DNA of 64,000 nt from Beroe forskalii (GCA_011033025.1 WFMF01000041.1:756053-820052); one strand, 5' to 3'; positions 43,001 to 58,000 are shown, counted from the stretch's first letter. The notes: a model not told the origin generated them from the sequence alone. Program-made: numbers and translations.

Positions 43001-46000
43001 CCATGGACGACCTAAGAAAGACATACCATACTTCAGAATCCCGAAATCAGCCATTATCTGTCTGCTATGGGGGGTTAAAATCGCGTTTTTCGGCTTAAAA
43101 ACTACCTTTCTTTCGCCCCTTATTGGGCGTAAATGTCTCATGGGTGGTCAAATAAAAGTGTATCAGGTCATAAATTATGCGCCTGAAACCACTGAACCAA
43201 TGATATTCGCCAGTTTTCCTTTGTTTTCCTGTAAAATCCAAAAACCCCTATTTTTACCTCTCAAAACAGTGATCCAGGACGTTCTTCATTTCTGAGGCAC
43301 CCAAGATCCGAAATCGAAAAGCTTCGGCCGATTGAGCTGAAAATTTGCACGACATCCATGGACGAGCTAAGAAAGACATACCATACTTCAGAATCCCGAA
43401 ATCAGCCATTTTCTGTCTGTTATGGGGGGTTAAAATCGCGTTTTTCGGCTTAAAAACTGCCTTTTTTCGCCCCTTATTGGGCGTAGATGTCTCATGGGTG
43501 GTCAAATAGAAGTGTATCAGGTCATAAATTATGCGCCTGAAACCACTGAACCAATGATATTCGCCAGTTTTCCTTTGTTTTCCTGTAAAAATTCAAAAAC
43601 CCTATTTTTACCTCTCAAAACAGTGATCCAGGACGTTCTTCATTTCTGAGGCACCCAAGATCCGAAATCGAAAAGCTTTGGCCGATTGAGCTGAAAATTT
43701 GCACGCCATCCATGGACGACCTAAGAAAGACATACCATACTTCAAAAATCCCGAAATCAGCCATTTTCTGTCTGTTATGGGGGGTTAAATTGCGTTTTTC
43801 GGCTTAAAACTGCCTTTTTTTCGCCCCTTATTGGGCGTAGATGTCTCATGGGTGGTCAAATAGAAGTGTATCAGGTCATAAATTATGCGCCTGAAACCAC
43901 TGAACCAATGATATTCGCCAGTTTTCCTTTGTTTTCCTGTAAAATCCAAAAAACCCTATTTTTACCACTCAAAACAGTGATCCAGGACGTTCTTCATTTC
44001 TGAGGCACCCAAGATCCGAAAACGAAAAGCTTTGGCCGATTGAGCTGAAAATTTGCACGCCATCCATGGACGACCTAAGAAAGACATACCATACTTCAGA
44101 ATCCCGAAATCAGCCATTTTCTGTCTGTTATGGGGGGTTAAAATCGCGTTTGTCGGCTTAAAAACTGCTTTTTTTCGCTCCTTATTGGGCGTAGATGTCT
44201 CATGGTTGGTCAAATAGACGTGTATCTGCTCATAAATTATGCGCCTGAAACCACTGAACCAATGATATTCGCCAGTTTTCCTTTGTTTTCCTGTAAAATC
44301 CAAAAAACCCTATTTTTACCTCTCAAAATTCAGTGATCCAGGACGTTCTTCATTTCTGAGGCACCCAAGATCCGAAATCGAAAAGCTTTGGCCGATTGAG
44401 CTGAAAATTTGCACGCCATCCATGGACGACCTAAGAAAGACATACCATAATTCAGAATCCCGAAATCAGCCATTTTCTGTCTGTTATGGGGGTTAAAATC
44501 GCGTTTGTCGGCTTAAAACTGCCTTTTTTCGCTCCCTTATTGGGCGTAGATGTCTCATGGGTGGTCAAATAGAAGTGTATCTGGTCATAAATTATGCGCC
44601 TGAAACCACTGAACCAATGATATTCGCCAGTTTTCCTTTGTGTTCCTGTAAAATCCGAAAACCCTATATTTTACCTCTCAAAACAGTGATCCAGGACGTT
44701 CTTCATTTCTGAGGCACCCAAGATCCGAAATCGAAAAGCTTTGGCCGATTGAGCTGAAAATTTGCACGCCATCCATGGACGACCTAAGAAAGACATACCA
44801 TACTTCAGAATCCCGAAATCAGCCATTTTCTGTCTGTTATGGGGGTTAAAATCGCGTTTTTCGGCTTAAAACTGCCTTTTTTCGCCCCTTATTGGGCGTA
44901 GATGTCTCATGGGTGGTCAAATAGAAGTGTATCAGGTCATAAATTATGCGCCTGAAACCACTGAACCAATGATATTCGCCAGTTTTCCTTTGTTTCCTGT
45001 AAAATTCAAAAAACCCTATTTTTACCTCTCAAAACAGTGATCCAGGACGTTCTTCATTTCTGAGGCACCCAAGATCCGAAATCGAAAAGGTTTGGCCGAT
45101 TGAGCTGAAAATTTGCACGCCATCCATGGACGACCTAAGAAAGACATACCATACTTCAGAATCCCGAAATCAGCCATTTTCTGTCTGTTATGGGGGTTAA
45201 AATCGCGTTTTTCGGCTTAAAACTGCCTTTCTTTCGCCCCTTATTGGGCGTAGATGTCTCATGGGTGGTCAAATAGATGTGTATCTGGTCATAAATTATG
45301 CGCCTGAAACCACTGAACCAATGATATTCGCCAGTTTTCCTTTTTTTCCTGTAAAATCCAAAAAACCCTATTTTTTACCTCTCAAAACAGTGATCCAGGA
45401 CGTTCTTCATTTCTGAGGCACCCAAGATCCGAAAACGAAAAGCTTTGGCCGATTGAGCTGAAAATTTGCACGCCATCCATGGACGACCTAAGAAAGACAT
45501 ACCATACTTCAGAATCACGAAATCAGCCATTTTCTGTCTGTTATGGGGGGTTAAAATCGCGTTTTTCGACTTAAAAACTGCCTTTTTTCGCCCCTTATTG
45601 GGCGTAGATGTCTCATGGGTGGTCAAATAGAAGTGTATCAGGTCATAAATTATGCGCCTGAAACCACTGAACCAATGATATTCGCAAGTTTTCCTTTGTT
45701 TTCCTGTAAAATTCAAAAAACCCTATTTTTACCTCTCAAAACAGTGATGATTCCAGGACGTTCTTCATTTCTGAGGCACCCAAGATCCGAAATCGAAAAG
45801 CTTTGGCCGATTGAGCTGAAAATTTGCACGCCATCCATGGACGACCTAAGAAAGACATACCATACTTCAGAATCCCGAAATCAGCCATTATCTGTCTGCT
45901 ATGGGGGTTAAAATCGCGTTTTTCGGCTTAAAACTGCCTTTTTTCGCCCCTTATTGGGCGTAAATGTCTCATGGTGGTCAAATAAAAGTGTATCAGGTCA

Positions 46001-49000
46001 TAAATTATGCGCCTGAAACCACTGAACCAATGATATTCGCCAGTTTTCCTTTGTTTTCCTGTAAAATCCAAAAACCCTATTTTTACCTCTCAAAACAGTG
46101 ATCCAGGATGTTCTTCATTTCTGAGGCACCCAAGATCCGAAATCGAAAAGCTTTGGCCGATTGAGCTGAAAATTTGCACGCCATCCATGGACGACCTAAG
46201 AAAGACATACCATACTTCAGAATCCCGAAATCAGCCATTTTCTGTCTGTTAATGGGGGTTAAAATCGCGTTTTTCGGCTTAAAAACTGCCTTTTTTCGCC
46301 CCTTTTTGGGCGTAGATGTCTCATGGGTGGTCAAATAGAAGTGTATCTGGTCATAAATTATGCGCCTGAAACCACTGAACCAATGATATTCGCCAGTTTT
46401 CCTTTGTTTTCCTGTAAAATCCAAAAAACCCTATTTTTACCTCTCAAAACAGTGATCCAGGATGTTCTTCATTTCTGAGGCACCCAAGATCCGAAATCGA
46501 AAAGCTTTGGCCGATTGAGCTGAAAATTTGCACGCCATCCATGGACGACCTAAGAAAGACATACCATACTCAGAATCCCGAAATCAGCCATTTTCTGTCT
46601 GTTATGGGGGTTAAAATCGTTTTTCGGCTTAAAACTGCCTTTTTTCGCCCCTTTATTGGGCGTAGATGTCTCATGTGTGGTCAAATAGAAGTGTATCTGG
46701 TCATAAATTATGCGCCTGAAACCACTGAACCAATGATATTCGCCAGTTTTCCTTTTTTTTTCCTGTAAAATCCAAAAAACCCTATTTTTACCTCTCAAAA
46801 CAGTGATCCAGGATGTTCTTCATTTCTGAGGCACCCAAGATCCGAAATCGAAAAGCTTTGGCCGATTGAGCTGAAAATTTGCACGCCATCCATGGACGAC
46901 CTAAGAAAGACATACCATACTTCAGAATCCCGAAATCAGCCATTTTCTGTCTGTTATGGGGGTTAAAATCGTTTTTTTCGCTTAAAACTGCCTTTTTTCG
47001 CCCCTTATTGGGCGTAGATGTCTCATGGGTGGTCAAATAGAAGTGTATCTGGTCATAAATTATGCGCCTGAAACCACTGAACCAATGATATTCGCCAGTT
47101 TTCCTTTGTTTTCCTGTAAAATCCAAAAACCCTATTTTTTACTCTCAAAACAGTGATCCAGGATGTTCTTCATTTCTGAGGCACCCAAGATCCGAAATCG
47201 AAAAGCTTTGGCCGATTGAGCTGAAAATTTGCACGCCATCCATGGACGACCTAAGAAAGACATACCATACTTCAGAATCCCGAAATCAGCCATTTTCTGT
47301 CTGTTATGGGGGTTAAAATCGCGTTTTTCGGCTTAAAACTGCCTTTTTTCGCCCCTTATTGGGCGTAGATGTCTCATGGGTGGTCAAATAGAAGTGTATC
47401 TGGTCATAAATTATGCGCCTGAAACCACTGAACCAATGATATTCGCCAGTTTTCCTTTGTTTTCCTGTAAAATCCAAAAAACCCTATTTTTACCTCTAAA
47501 AACAGTGATCCAGGATGTTCTTCATTTCTGAGGCACCCAAGATCCGAAATCGAAAAGCTTTGGCCGATTGAGCTGAAAATTTGCACGCCATCCATGGACG
47601 ACCTAAGAAAGACATACCATACTTCAGAATCCCGAAATCAGCCATTTTCTGTCTGTTATGGGGGTTAAAATCGCGTTTTTCGGCTTAAAACTGCCTTTTT
47701 TCGCCCCTTATTGGGCGTAGATGTCTCATGGGTGGTCAAATAGAAGTGTATCTGGTCATAAATTATGCGCCTGAAACCACTGAACCAATGATATTCGCCA
47801 GTTTTCCTTTGTTTTCCTGTAAAATCCAAAAACCCTATTTTTACCTCTCAAAACAGTGATCCAGGATGTTCTTCATTTCTGAGGCACCCAAGATCCGAAA
47901 TCGAAAAGCTTTGGCCGATTGAGCTGAAAATTTGCACGCCATCCATGGACGACCTAAGAAAGACATACCATACTTCAGAATCCCGAAATCAGCCATTTTC
48001 TGTCTGTTATGGGGGTTAAAATCGCGTTTTTCGGCTTAAAACTGCCTTTTTTCGCCCCTTATTGGGCGTAGATGTCTCATGGGTGGTCAAATAGAAGTGT
48101 ATCTGGTCATAAATTATGCGCCTGAAACCACTGAACCAATGATATTCGCCAGTTTTCCTTTGTTTTCCTGTAAAATCCAAAAACCCTATTTTTACCTCTC
48201 AAAACAGTGATCCAGGATGTTCTTCATTTCTGAGGCACCCAAGATCCGAAATCGAAAAAGCTTTTTGGCCGATTGAGCTGAAAATTTGCACGCCATCCAT
48301 GGACGACCTAAGAAAGACATACCATACTTCAGAATCCCGAAATCAGCCATTTTCTGTCTGTTATGGGGGGTTAAAATCGCGTTTTTCGGCTTAAAAACTG
48401 CCTTTTTTTTTTTTTTTTTGGGCGTAGATGTCTCATGGGTGGTCAAATAGAAGTGTATCTGGTCATAAATTATGCGCCTGAAACCACTGAACCAATGATA
48501 TTCGCCAGTTTTCCTTTGTTTTCCTGTAAAATCCAAAAAACCCTATTTTTACCTCTCAAAACAGTGATCCAGGATGTTCTTCATTTCTGAGGCACCCAAG
48601 ATCCGAAATCGAAAAGCTTTGGCCGATTGAGCTGAAAATTTGCACGCCATCCATGGACGACCTAAGAAAGACATACCATACTTCAGAATCCCGAAATCAG
48701 CCATTTTCTGTCTGTTATGGGGGGTTAAAATCGCGTTTTTCGGCTTAAAACTGCCTTTTTTCGCCCCTTATTGGGCGTAGATGTCTCATGGGTGGTCAAA
48801 TAGAAGTGTATCTGGTCATAAATTATGCGCCTGAAACCACTGAACCAATGATATTCGCCAGTTTTCCTTTGTTTTCCTGTAAAATCCAAAAACCCTATTT
48901 TTACCTCTCAAAACAGTGATCCAGGATGTTCTTCATTTCTGAGGCACCCAAGATCCGAAATCGAAAAGCTTTGGCCGATTGAGCTGAAAATTTGCACGCC

Positions 49001-52000
49001 ATCCATGGACGACCTAAGAAAGACATACCATACTTCAGAATCCCGAAATCAGCCATTTTCTGTCTGTTATGGGGGTTTAAAATCGCGTTTTTCGGCTTAA
49101 AACAGCCTTTTTTCGCCCCTAATTGGGCGTAGATGTCTCATGGGTGGTCAAATAGAAGTGTATGTGGTCATAAATTATGTGCCTGAAACCACTGAACCAA
49201 TGATATTCGCCAGTTTTCCTTTGTTTTCCTGTAAAATCCAAAAACCCTATTTTACCTCTCTCAAAACAGTGATCCAGGATGTTCTTCATTTCTGAGGCAC
49301 CCAAGATCCGAAATCGAAAAGCTTTGGCCGATTGAGCTGAAAATTTGCACGCCATCCATGGACGACCTAAGAAAGACATACCATACTTCAGAATCCCGAA
49401 ATCAGCCATTTTCTGTCTGTTATGGGGGTTAAAATCGCGTTTTTCGGCTTAAAACTGCCTTTTTTCGCCCCTTATTGGGCGTAGATGTCTCATGGGTGGT
49501 CAAATAGAAGTGTATCTGGTCATAAATTATGCGCCTGAAACCACTGAACCAATGATATTCGCCAGTTTTCCTTTGTTTTCCTGTAAAATCCAAAAACCCT
49601 ATTTTTACCTCTCAAAACAGTGATCCAGGATGTTCTTCATTTCTGAGGCACCCAAGATCCGAAATCGAAAAGCTTTGGCCGATTGAGCTGAAAATTTGCA
49701 CGCCATCCATGGACGACCTAAGAAAGACATACCATACTTCAGAATCCCGAAATCAGCCATTTTCTGTCTGTTATGGGGGTTAAAATCGCGTTTTTCGGCT
49801 TAAAACTGCCTTTTTTCGCCCCTTTATTGGGCGTAGATGTCTCATGGGTGGTCAAATAGAAGTGTATCTGGTCATAAATTATGCGCCTGAAACCACTGAA
49901 CCAATGATATTCGCCAGTTTTCCTTTGTTTTCCTGTAAAATCCAAAAACCCTATTTTTACCTCTCAAAACAGTGATCCAGGACGTTCTTCATTTCTGAGG
50001 CACCCAAGATCCGAAATCGAAAAGCTTTGGCCGATTGAGCTGAAAATTTGCACGCCATCCATGGACGACCTAAGAAAGACATACCATACTTCAGAATCCC
50101 GAAATCAGCCATTTTCTGTCTGTTATGGGGGTTAAAATCGTTTTTTCGGCTTAAAACTGCCTTTTTTCGCCCCTTTATTGGGCGTAGATGTCTCATGGGT
50201 GGTCAAATAGAAGTGTATCTGGTCATAAATTATGCGCCTGAAACCACTGAACCAATGATATTCGCCAGTTTTCCTTTGTTTTCCTGTAAAATCCAAAAAC
50301 CCTATTTTTACCTCTCAAAACAGTGATCCAGGACGTTCTTCATTTCTGAGGCACCCAAGATCCGAAATCGAAAAGCTTTGGCCGATTGAGCTGAAAATTT
50401 GCACGCCATCCATGGACGACCTAAGAAAGACATACCATACTTCAGAATCCCGAAATCAGCCATTTTCTGTCTGTTATCGGGGGTTAAAATCGCGTTTTTC
50501 GGCTTAAAACTGCCTTTTTTTCGCCCCTATTTGGGCGTAGATGTCTCATGGGTGGTCAAATAGAAGTGTATCTGGTCATAAATTATGCGCCTGAAACCAC
50601 TGAACCAATGATATTCGCCAGTTTTCCTTTGTTTTCCTGTAAAATCCAAAAACCCCTATTTTTACCTCTCAAAACAGTGATCCAGGACGTTCTTCATTTC
50701 TGAGGCACCCAAGATCCGAAATCGAAAAGCTTTGGCCGATTGAGCTGAAAATTTGCACGCCATCCATGGACGACCTAAGAAAGACATACCATACTTCAGA
50801 ATCCCGAAATCAGCCATTTTCTGTCTGTTATGGGGGGGAATCGCGTTTTTCGGCTTAAAACTGCCTTTTTTCGCCCCTTATTGGGCGTAGATGTCTCATG
50901 GGTGGTCAAATAGAAGTGTATCTGGTCATAAATTATGCGCCTGAAACCACTGAACCAATGATATTCGCCAGTTTTCCTTTGTTTTCCTGTAAAATCCAAA
51001 AAACCCTATTTTTACCTCTCAAAACAGTGATCCATTTCTTCATTTCTGAGGCACCCAAGATCCGAAATCGAAAAGCTTTGGCCGATTGAGCTCAAAATTT
51101 GCACGCCATCCATGGACGACCTAAGAAAGACATACCATACTTCAGAATCCCGAAATCAGCCATTTTCTGTCTGTTATGGGGGGTTAAAATCGCGTTTTTC
51201 GGCTTAAAACTGCCTTTTTTCGCCCCTTATTGGGCGTAGATGTCTCATGGGTGGTCAAATAGAAGTGTATCTGGTCATAAATTATGCGCCTGAAACCACT
51301 GAACCAATGATATTCGCCAGTTTTCCTTTGTTTTCCTGTAAAATCCAAAAACCCTATTTTTACCTCTCAAAACAGTGATCCAGGATGTTCTTCATTTCTG
51401 AGGCACCCAAGATCCGAAATCGAAAAGCTTTGGCCGATTGAGCTGAAAATTTGCACGCCATCCATGGACGACCTAAGAAAGACATACCATACTTCAGAAT
51501 CCCGAAATCAGCCATTTTCTGTCTGTTATGGGGGTTAAAATCGCGTTTTTCGGCTTAAAACTGCCTTTTTTTTCGCCCTTATTGGGCGTAGATGTCTCAT
51601 GGGTGGTCAAATAGAAGTGTATCTGGTCATAAATTATGCGCCTGAAACCACTGAACCAATGATATTCGCCAGTTTTCCTTTGTTTTCCTTTTTTTCCTGT
51701 AAAATCCAAAAACCCTATTTTTACCTCTCAAAACAGTGATCCAGGACGTTCTTCATTTCTGAGGCACCCAAGAGCCGAAATCGAAAAGCTTTGGCCGATT
51801 GAGCTGAAAATTTGCACGCCATCCATGGACGACCTAAGAAAGACATACCATACTTCAGAATCCCGAAATCAGCCATTTTCTGTCTGTTATGGGGGGTTAA
51901 AATCGCGTTTTTGGGCATAAAAACTGTCTTTCTTCGCCCCTTATTGGGCGTAGATGTCTCTTGGGTTGTCAAATAGAAGTATATCTGGTCATAAATTATA

Positions 52001-55000
52001 CGCCTGAAACCACTGAACCAATGATATTCGCCAGTTTTCCTTTGTTTTCCTGTAAAATGAAAAAAAAAACCCATTTTTACCTCTCAAAACAGTGATCCAG
52101 GATGTTCTTCATTTCTGAGGCACCCAAGATCCGAAAACGAAAAGCTTTGGCCGATTGAGCTGAAAATTTGCACGCCATCCATGGACGACCTAAGAAAGAC
52201 ATACCATACTTCAGAATCCCGAAATCAGCCATTTTCTGTCTGTTATGGGGGTTAAAATCGCGTTTTTCGGCTTAAAACTGCCTTTTTTCGCCCCTTATTG
52301 GGCGTAGATGTCTCATGGGTGGTCAAATAGAAGTGTATCGGAGGTCATAAATTGTGCGCCTGAAACCACTGAACCAATGATATATTCGCCAGTTTTCCTT
52401 TGTTTTCCTGTAAAATCCAAAAACCCTATTTTTACCTCTCAAAACAGTGATCCAGGACGTTCTTCATTTCTGAGGCACCCAAGATCCGAAATCGAAAAGC
52501 TTTTGGCCGATTGAGCTGAAAATTTGCACGCCATCCATGGACGACCTAAGAAAGACATACCATACTTCAGAATCCCGAAATCAGCCATTTTCTGTCTGTT
52601 ATGGGGGTTAAAATCGCGTTTTTTCGGCTTAAAACTGCCTTTTTTCGCCCCTTATTGGGCGTAGACGTCTCATGGGTGGTCAAATAGAAGTGTATCTGGT
52701 CATAAATTATGCGCCTGAAACCACTGAACCAATGATATTCGCCAGTTTTCCTTTGTTTTCCTGTAAAATCCAAAAACCTTATTTTTACCTCTCAAAACAG
52801 TGATCCAGGACGTTCTTCATTTCTGAGGCACCCAAGATCCGAAAACGGAAAGCTTTGGCCGATTGAGCTGAAAATTTGCACGCCATCCATGGACGACCTC
52901 AGAAAGACATACCATACTTCAGAATCCCGAAATCAGCCATTTTCTGTCTGTTATGGGGGTTAAAATCGCGTTTTTCGGCTTAAAACTGCCTTTTTTCGCC
53001 CCTTATTGGGCGTAGATGTCTCATGGGTGGTCAAATAGAAGTGTATCTGGTCATAAATTATGCACCTGAAACCACTGAACCAATGGTATTCGCCAGTTTT
53101 CCTTTGTTTTCCTGTAAAATCCAAAAACCCTATTTTTACCTTTTCAAAACAGTGATCCAGGACGTTCTTCATTTCTGAGGCACCCAAGATCCGAAATCGA
53201 AAAGCTTTGGCCGATTGAGCTGAAAATTTGCACGCCATCCATGGACGACATAAGAAAGACATACCATACTTCAGAATCCCGAAATCAGCCATTTTCTGTC
53301 TGTTATGGGGGGTTAAAATCGCGTTTTTCGGCTTAAAAACTGCCTTTTTCGCCCCTTATTGGGCGTAGATGTCTCATGGGTGGTCAAATAGAAGTGTATC
53401 TGGTCATAAATTATGCGCCTGAAACCACTGAACCAATGATATTCGCCAGTTTTCCTTTGTTTTCCTGTAAAATCCAAAAACCCTATTTTTACCTCTCAAA
53501 ACAGTGATCCAGGACGTTCTTCATTTCTGAAGCACCCAAGATCCGAAATCGAAAAGCTTTTGGCCGATTGAGCTGAAAATTTGCACGCCATCCATGGACG
53601 ACCTAAGAAAGACATACCATACTTCAGAATCCCGAAATCAGCCATTTTCTGTCTGTTATGGGGGTTAAAATCGCGTTTTTCGGCTTAAAACTGCCTTTTT
53701 TCGCCCCTTATTGGGCGTAGATGTCTCATGGGTGGTCAAATAGAAGTGTATCAGGTCATAAATTATGCGCCTGAAACCACTGAACCAATGATATTCGCCA
53801 GTTTTCCTTTGTTTTCCTGTAAAATCCAAAAAACCCTATTTTTACCTCTCAAAACAGTGATCCAGGACGTTCTTCATTTCTGAAGCACCCAAGATCCGAA
53901 ATCGAAAAGCTTTGGCCGATTGAGCTGAAAATTTGCACGCCATCCATGGACGACCTAAGAAAGACATACCATACTTCAGAATCCCGAAATCAGCCATTTT
54001 CTGTCTGTTATGGGGGTTAAAATCGCGTTTTTCGGCTTAAAACTGCCTTTTTTCGCCCCTTATTGGGCGTAGATGTCTCATGGGTGGTCAAATAGAAGTG
54101 TATCTGGTCATAAATTATGCGCCTGAAACCACTGAACCAATGATATTCGCCAGTTTTCCTTTGTTTTCCTGTAAAATCCAAAAACCCTATTTTTACCTCT
54201 CAAAAACAGTGATCCAGGACGTTCTTCATTTCTGAGGCACCCAAGATCCGAAATCGAAAAGCTTTGGCCGATTGAGCTGAAAATTTGCACGCCATCCATG
54301 GACGACCTAAGAAAGACATACCATACTTCAGAATCCTGAAATCAGCCATTTTCTGTCTGTTATGGGGGTTAAAATCGTTAAAACTGCCTTTTTTTCGCCC
54401 CTTATTGGGCGTAGATGTCTCATGGGTGGTCAAATAGAAGTGTATCTGGTCATAAATTATGCGCCTGAAACCACTGAACCAATGATATTCGCCAGTTTTC
54501 CTTTGTTTTCCTGTAAAATCCAAAAACCCTATTTTTACCTCTCAAAACAGTGATCCAGGACGTTCTTCATTTCTGAGGCACCCAAGATCCGAAATCGAAA
54601 AGCTTTTTGGGACGACCTTTCAGAAAAAATCAGCCATTTTCTGTCTGATTAAAATCGCGTTTTTCGGCTTAAAACTGCCTTTTTTCGCCCCTTATTGGGC
54701 TTAGATGTCTCATGGGTGGTCAAATAGAAGTGTATCTGGTCATAAATTATGCGCCTGAAACCACTGAACCAATGATATTCGCCAGTTTTCCTTTGTTTTC
54801 CTGTAAAATCCAAAAACCCTATTTTTACCTCTCAAAACAGTGATCCAGGACGTTCTTCATTTCTGAGGCACCCAAGATCCGAAATCGAAAAGCTTTGGCC
54901 GATTGAGCTGAAAATTTGCACGCCATCCATGGACGACCTAAGAAAGACATACCATACTTCAGAATCCCGTAATCAGCCATTTCTGTCTGTTATGGGGGTT

Positions 55001-58000
55001 AAAATCGCGTTTTTCGGCTAAAATCAGCCTTTTTTCGCCCCTTATCGGGCGTAGTTGTCTCATAGGTGGTCAAATAGAAGTGTATCTGGTCATAAATTAT
55101 GCGCCTGAAACCACTGAACCAATGATATTCGCCAGTTTTCCTTTGTTTCCTGTAAAACCAAAAAACCCTATTTTTACCTCTCAAAACAGTGATCCAGGAC
55201 GTTCTTCATTTCTGAGGCACCCAAGATCCGAAATCGAAAAGCTTTGGCCGATTGAGCTGAAAATTTGCACGCCATCCATGGACGACCTAAGAAAGACATA
55301 CCATACTTCAGAATCCCGAAATCAGCCATTTTCTGTCTGTTATGGGGGTTAAAATCGCGTTTTTCGGCTTAAAACTGCCTTTTTTCGCCCCTTTATTGGG
55401 CGTAGATGTCTCATGGGTGGTCAAATAGAAGTGTATCTGGTCATAAATTATGCGCCTGAAACCACTGAACCAATGATATTCGCCAGTTTTCCTTTGTTTT
55501 CCTGTAAAATCCAAAAACCCTATTTACCTCTCTCAAAACAGTGATCCAGGACGTTCTTCATTTCTGAGGCACCCAAGATCCGAAATCGAAAAGGTTTGGC
55601 CGATTGAGCTGAAAATTTGCACGCCATCCATGGACGACCTAAGAAAGACATACCATACTTCAGAATCCCGAAATCAGCCATTTTCTGTCTGTTATGGGGG
55701 TTAAAATCGCGTTTTTCGGCTTAAAAACTGCCTTTTTTCGCCCCTTATTGGGCGTAGATGTCTCATGGGTGGTCAAATAGAAGTGTATCTGGTCATAAAT
55801 TATGCGCCTGAAACCACTGAACCAATGATATTCGCCAGTTTTCCTTTGTTTTCCTGTAAAATCCAAAAACCCTATTTTTACCTCTCAAAACAGTGATCCA
55901 GGACGTTCTTCATTTCTGAGGCACCCAAGATCCGAAATCGAAAAGTTTTGGCCGATTGAGCTGAAAATTTGCACGCCATCCATGGACGACCTAAGAAAGA
56001 CATACCATACTTCAGAATCCCGAAATCAGCCATTTTCTGTCTGTTATGGGGGTTAAAATCGCGTTTTTCGGCTTAAAACTGCCTTTTTTCGCCCCTTATT
56101 GGGCGTAGATGTCTCATGGGTGGTCAAATAGAAGTGTATCTGGTCATAAATTATGCGCCTGAAACCACTGAACCAATGATATTCGCCAGTTTTCCTTTGT
56201 TTTCCTGTAAAATCCAAAAACCCTATTTTTACCTCTCAAAACAGTGATCCAGGACGTTCTTCATTTCTGAGGCACCCAAGATCCGAAATCGAAAAGCTTT
56301 GGCCGATTGAGCTGAAAATTTGCACGCCATCCATGGACGACCTAAGAAAGACATACCATACTTCAGAATCCCGAAATCAGCCATTTTCTGTCTGTTATGT
56401 AAAATCCAAAAACCCTATTTTTACCTCTCAAAACAGTGATCCAGGACGTTCTTCATTTCTGAAGCACCCAAGATCCGAAATCGAAAAGCTTTGGCCGATT
56501 GAGCTGAAAATTTGCACGCCATGGCCATCCATGGACGACCTAAGAACTTAAACCATTTGTTGAAATCATTTTATTTGAATCAAAATTGTGAAAGTTTTTT
56601 ACAAAATTTTGTTTTTTAGTTATGAAAATCTTGAAATTTGAAGAGACGGGCTTTGAGAAATCGCAGTATTCAGTAACACGTTGTGATGTGAATTTTATAG
56701 CTTTATTTGATTATCCCGTTACCTACTCACTCACACCCTCCACCCACCCCCAAACTCCGTGACACCACTCATTTCATTTATAAGCACACCTCACCTTCCA
56801 TTTTCAGCTGACGACGATAACCACATGATTTTCGAAAGCTACTGATTTTAAAGTTTATCGTATCATTTAACAGTTCAAACTTGCTCCCTCAATAGTTTCC
56901 GATCTATCTTTCCACCTATAAATTTCGTTTCATATCTAAGCATATAATCAAACGTTGGGAGGGGTGGATCAGTGTTATGAATATATATTGCTCGGAAAGC
57001 TAACGCACGTGATATCATAAAACTGAAACTAATCTAACCAGTCTTTAACCATTAATATCGCAAACACGTCCGTAGAACCTGAATTGCAATTCACAGGGAT
57101 TTGTGAATGCTGGCAATTCCAAAGAAAATATGGCAGCATCATAAACTCAACCATGAACTCATAAACGCAAGACTTGTGAAACCACTGTACCCATGAAATT
57201 ATCATGATTTTCGATATCACACTCCCATTCGTTTGTTAATCGTACATGATACCACTACCACAGTAACCTAGATTCTAACTAGATTGCAAAACAACCACAT
57301 GGCATTTGACGAATATAAATGAAATGTTAAGGAAGATATAGATATACAGTCAACGGAGATATCTGAAACGACCCGCATATTCAAAAAAAAACATTTAAGA
57401 CTATCTAAAAAAAACTTTAAAAAATAACTCCATTCAACACCCCGCAGGTCAGTCGGATGTTAAGTTCGTGGAGTTGATCCTGAAGTCCGGCACCTCAGGA
57501 ATGTTCGGAACAGGGTCCTCTCCTGAAGTCATCCTTTCCACCTTGCTGACTGTGGCTTTCCTGGTGTTGGTGGGACCGCTGTTGCTGGCGGTCTACTGCA
57601 AGAAACGCAAACTCTACAGACAGGCGCGGGTGAGTTTTAGATGATTAATTAGAGTCTTGAGATGTGATTTATGAACGCCATTATTAATAAGCCAATTCAG
57701 GTATAAAACGATCGAATATAAAATCAAAAAGACTTTTCCTATAAATCACGACAAGTGACGTGAAGATTGCATTCAACAGAAGAAAAATTCCAAATGCCCG
57801 CCTGCAGTCACATTAACACAAACTCGGATGGTAGTGGACCCACGTCTCTACGTCTTAAAGTAATGGGACTGGAAAATTCGACTTCAAAGTTCAAAATGAA
57901 ATTTCTGCGGAGTAAAAAGACAAATGAATTAAATGCATTAGTGCGGAATCGAGGGGAATTTCATTAGGGCAGGGGGGCAATCAACTTCATTCAGTCATAT

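Noticed and set aside
26911..56548. Hammerhead ribozyme in the satellite
   Set aside because: Satellites sometimes carry one, so I looked for the CTGATGA and GAAA core words in the right order on both strands of the monomer; they are not there.
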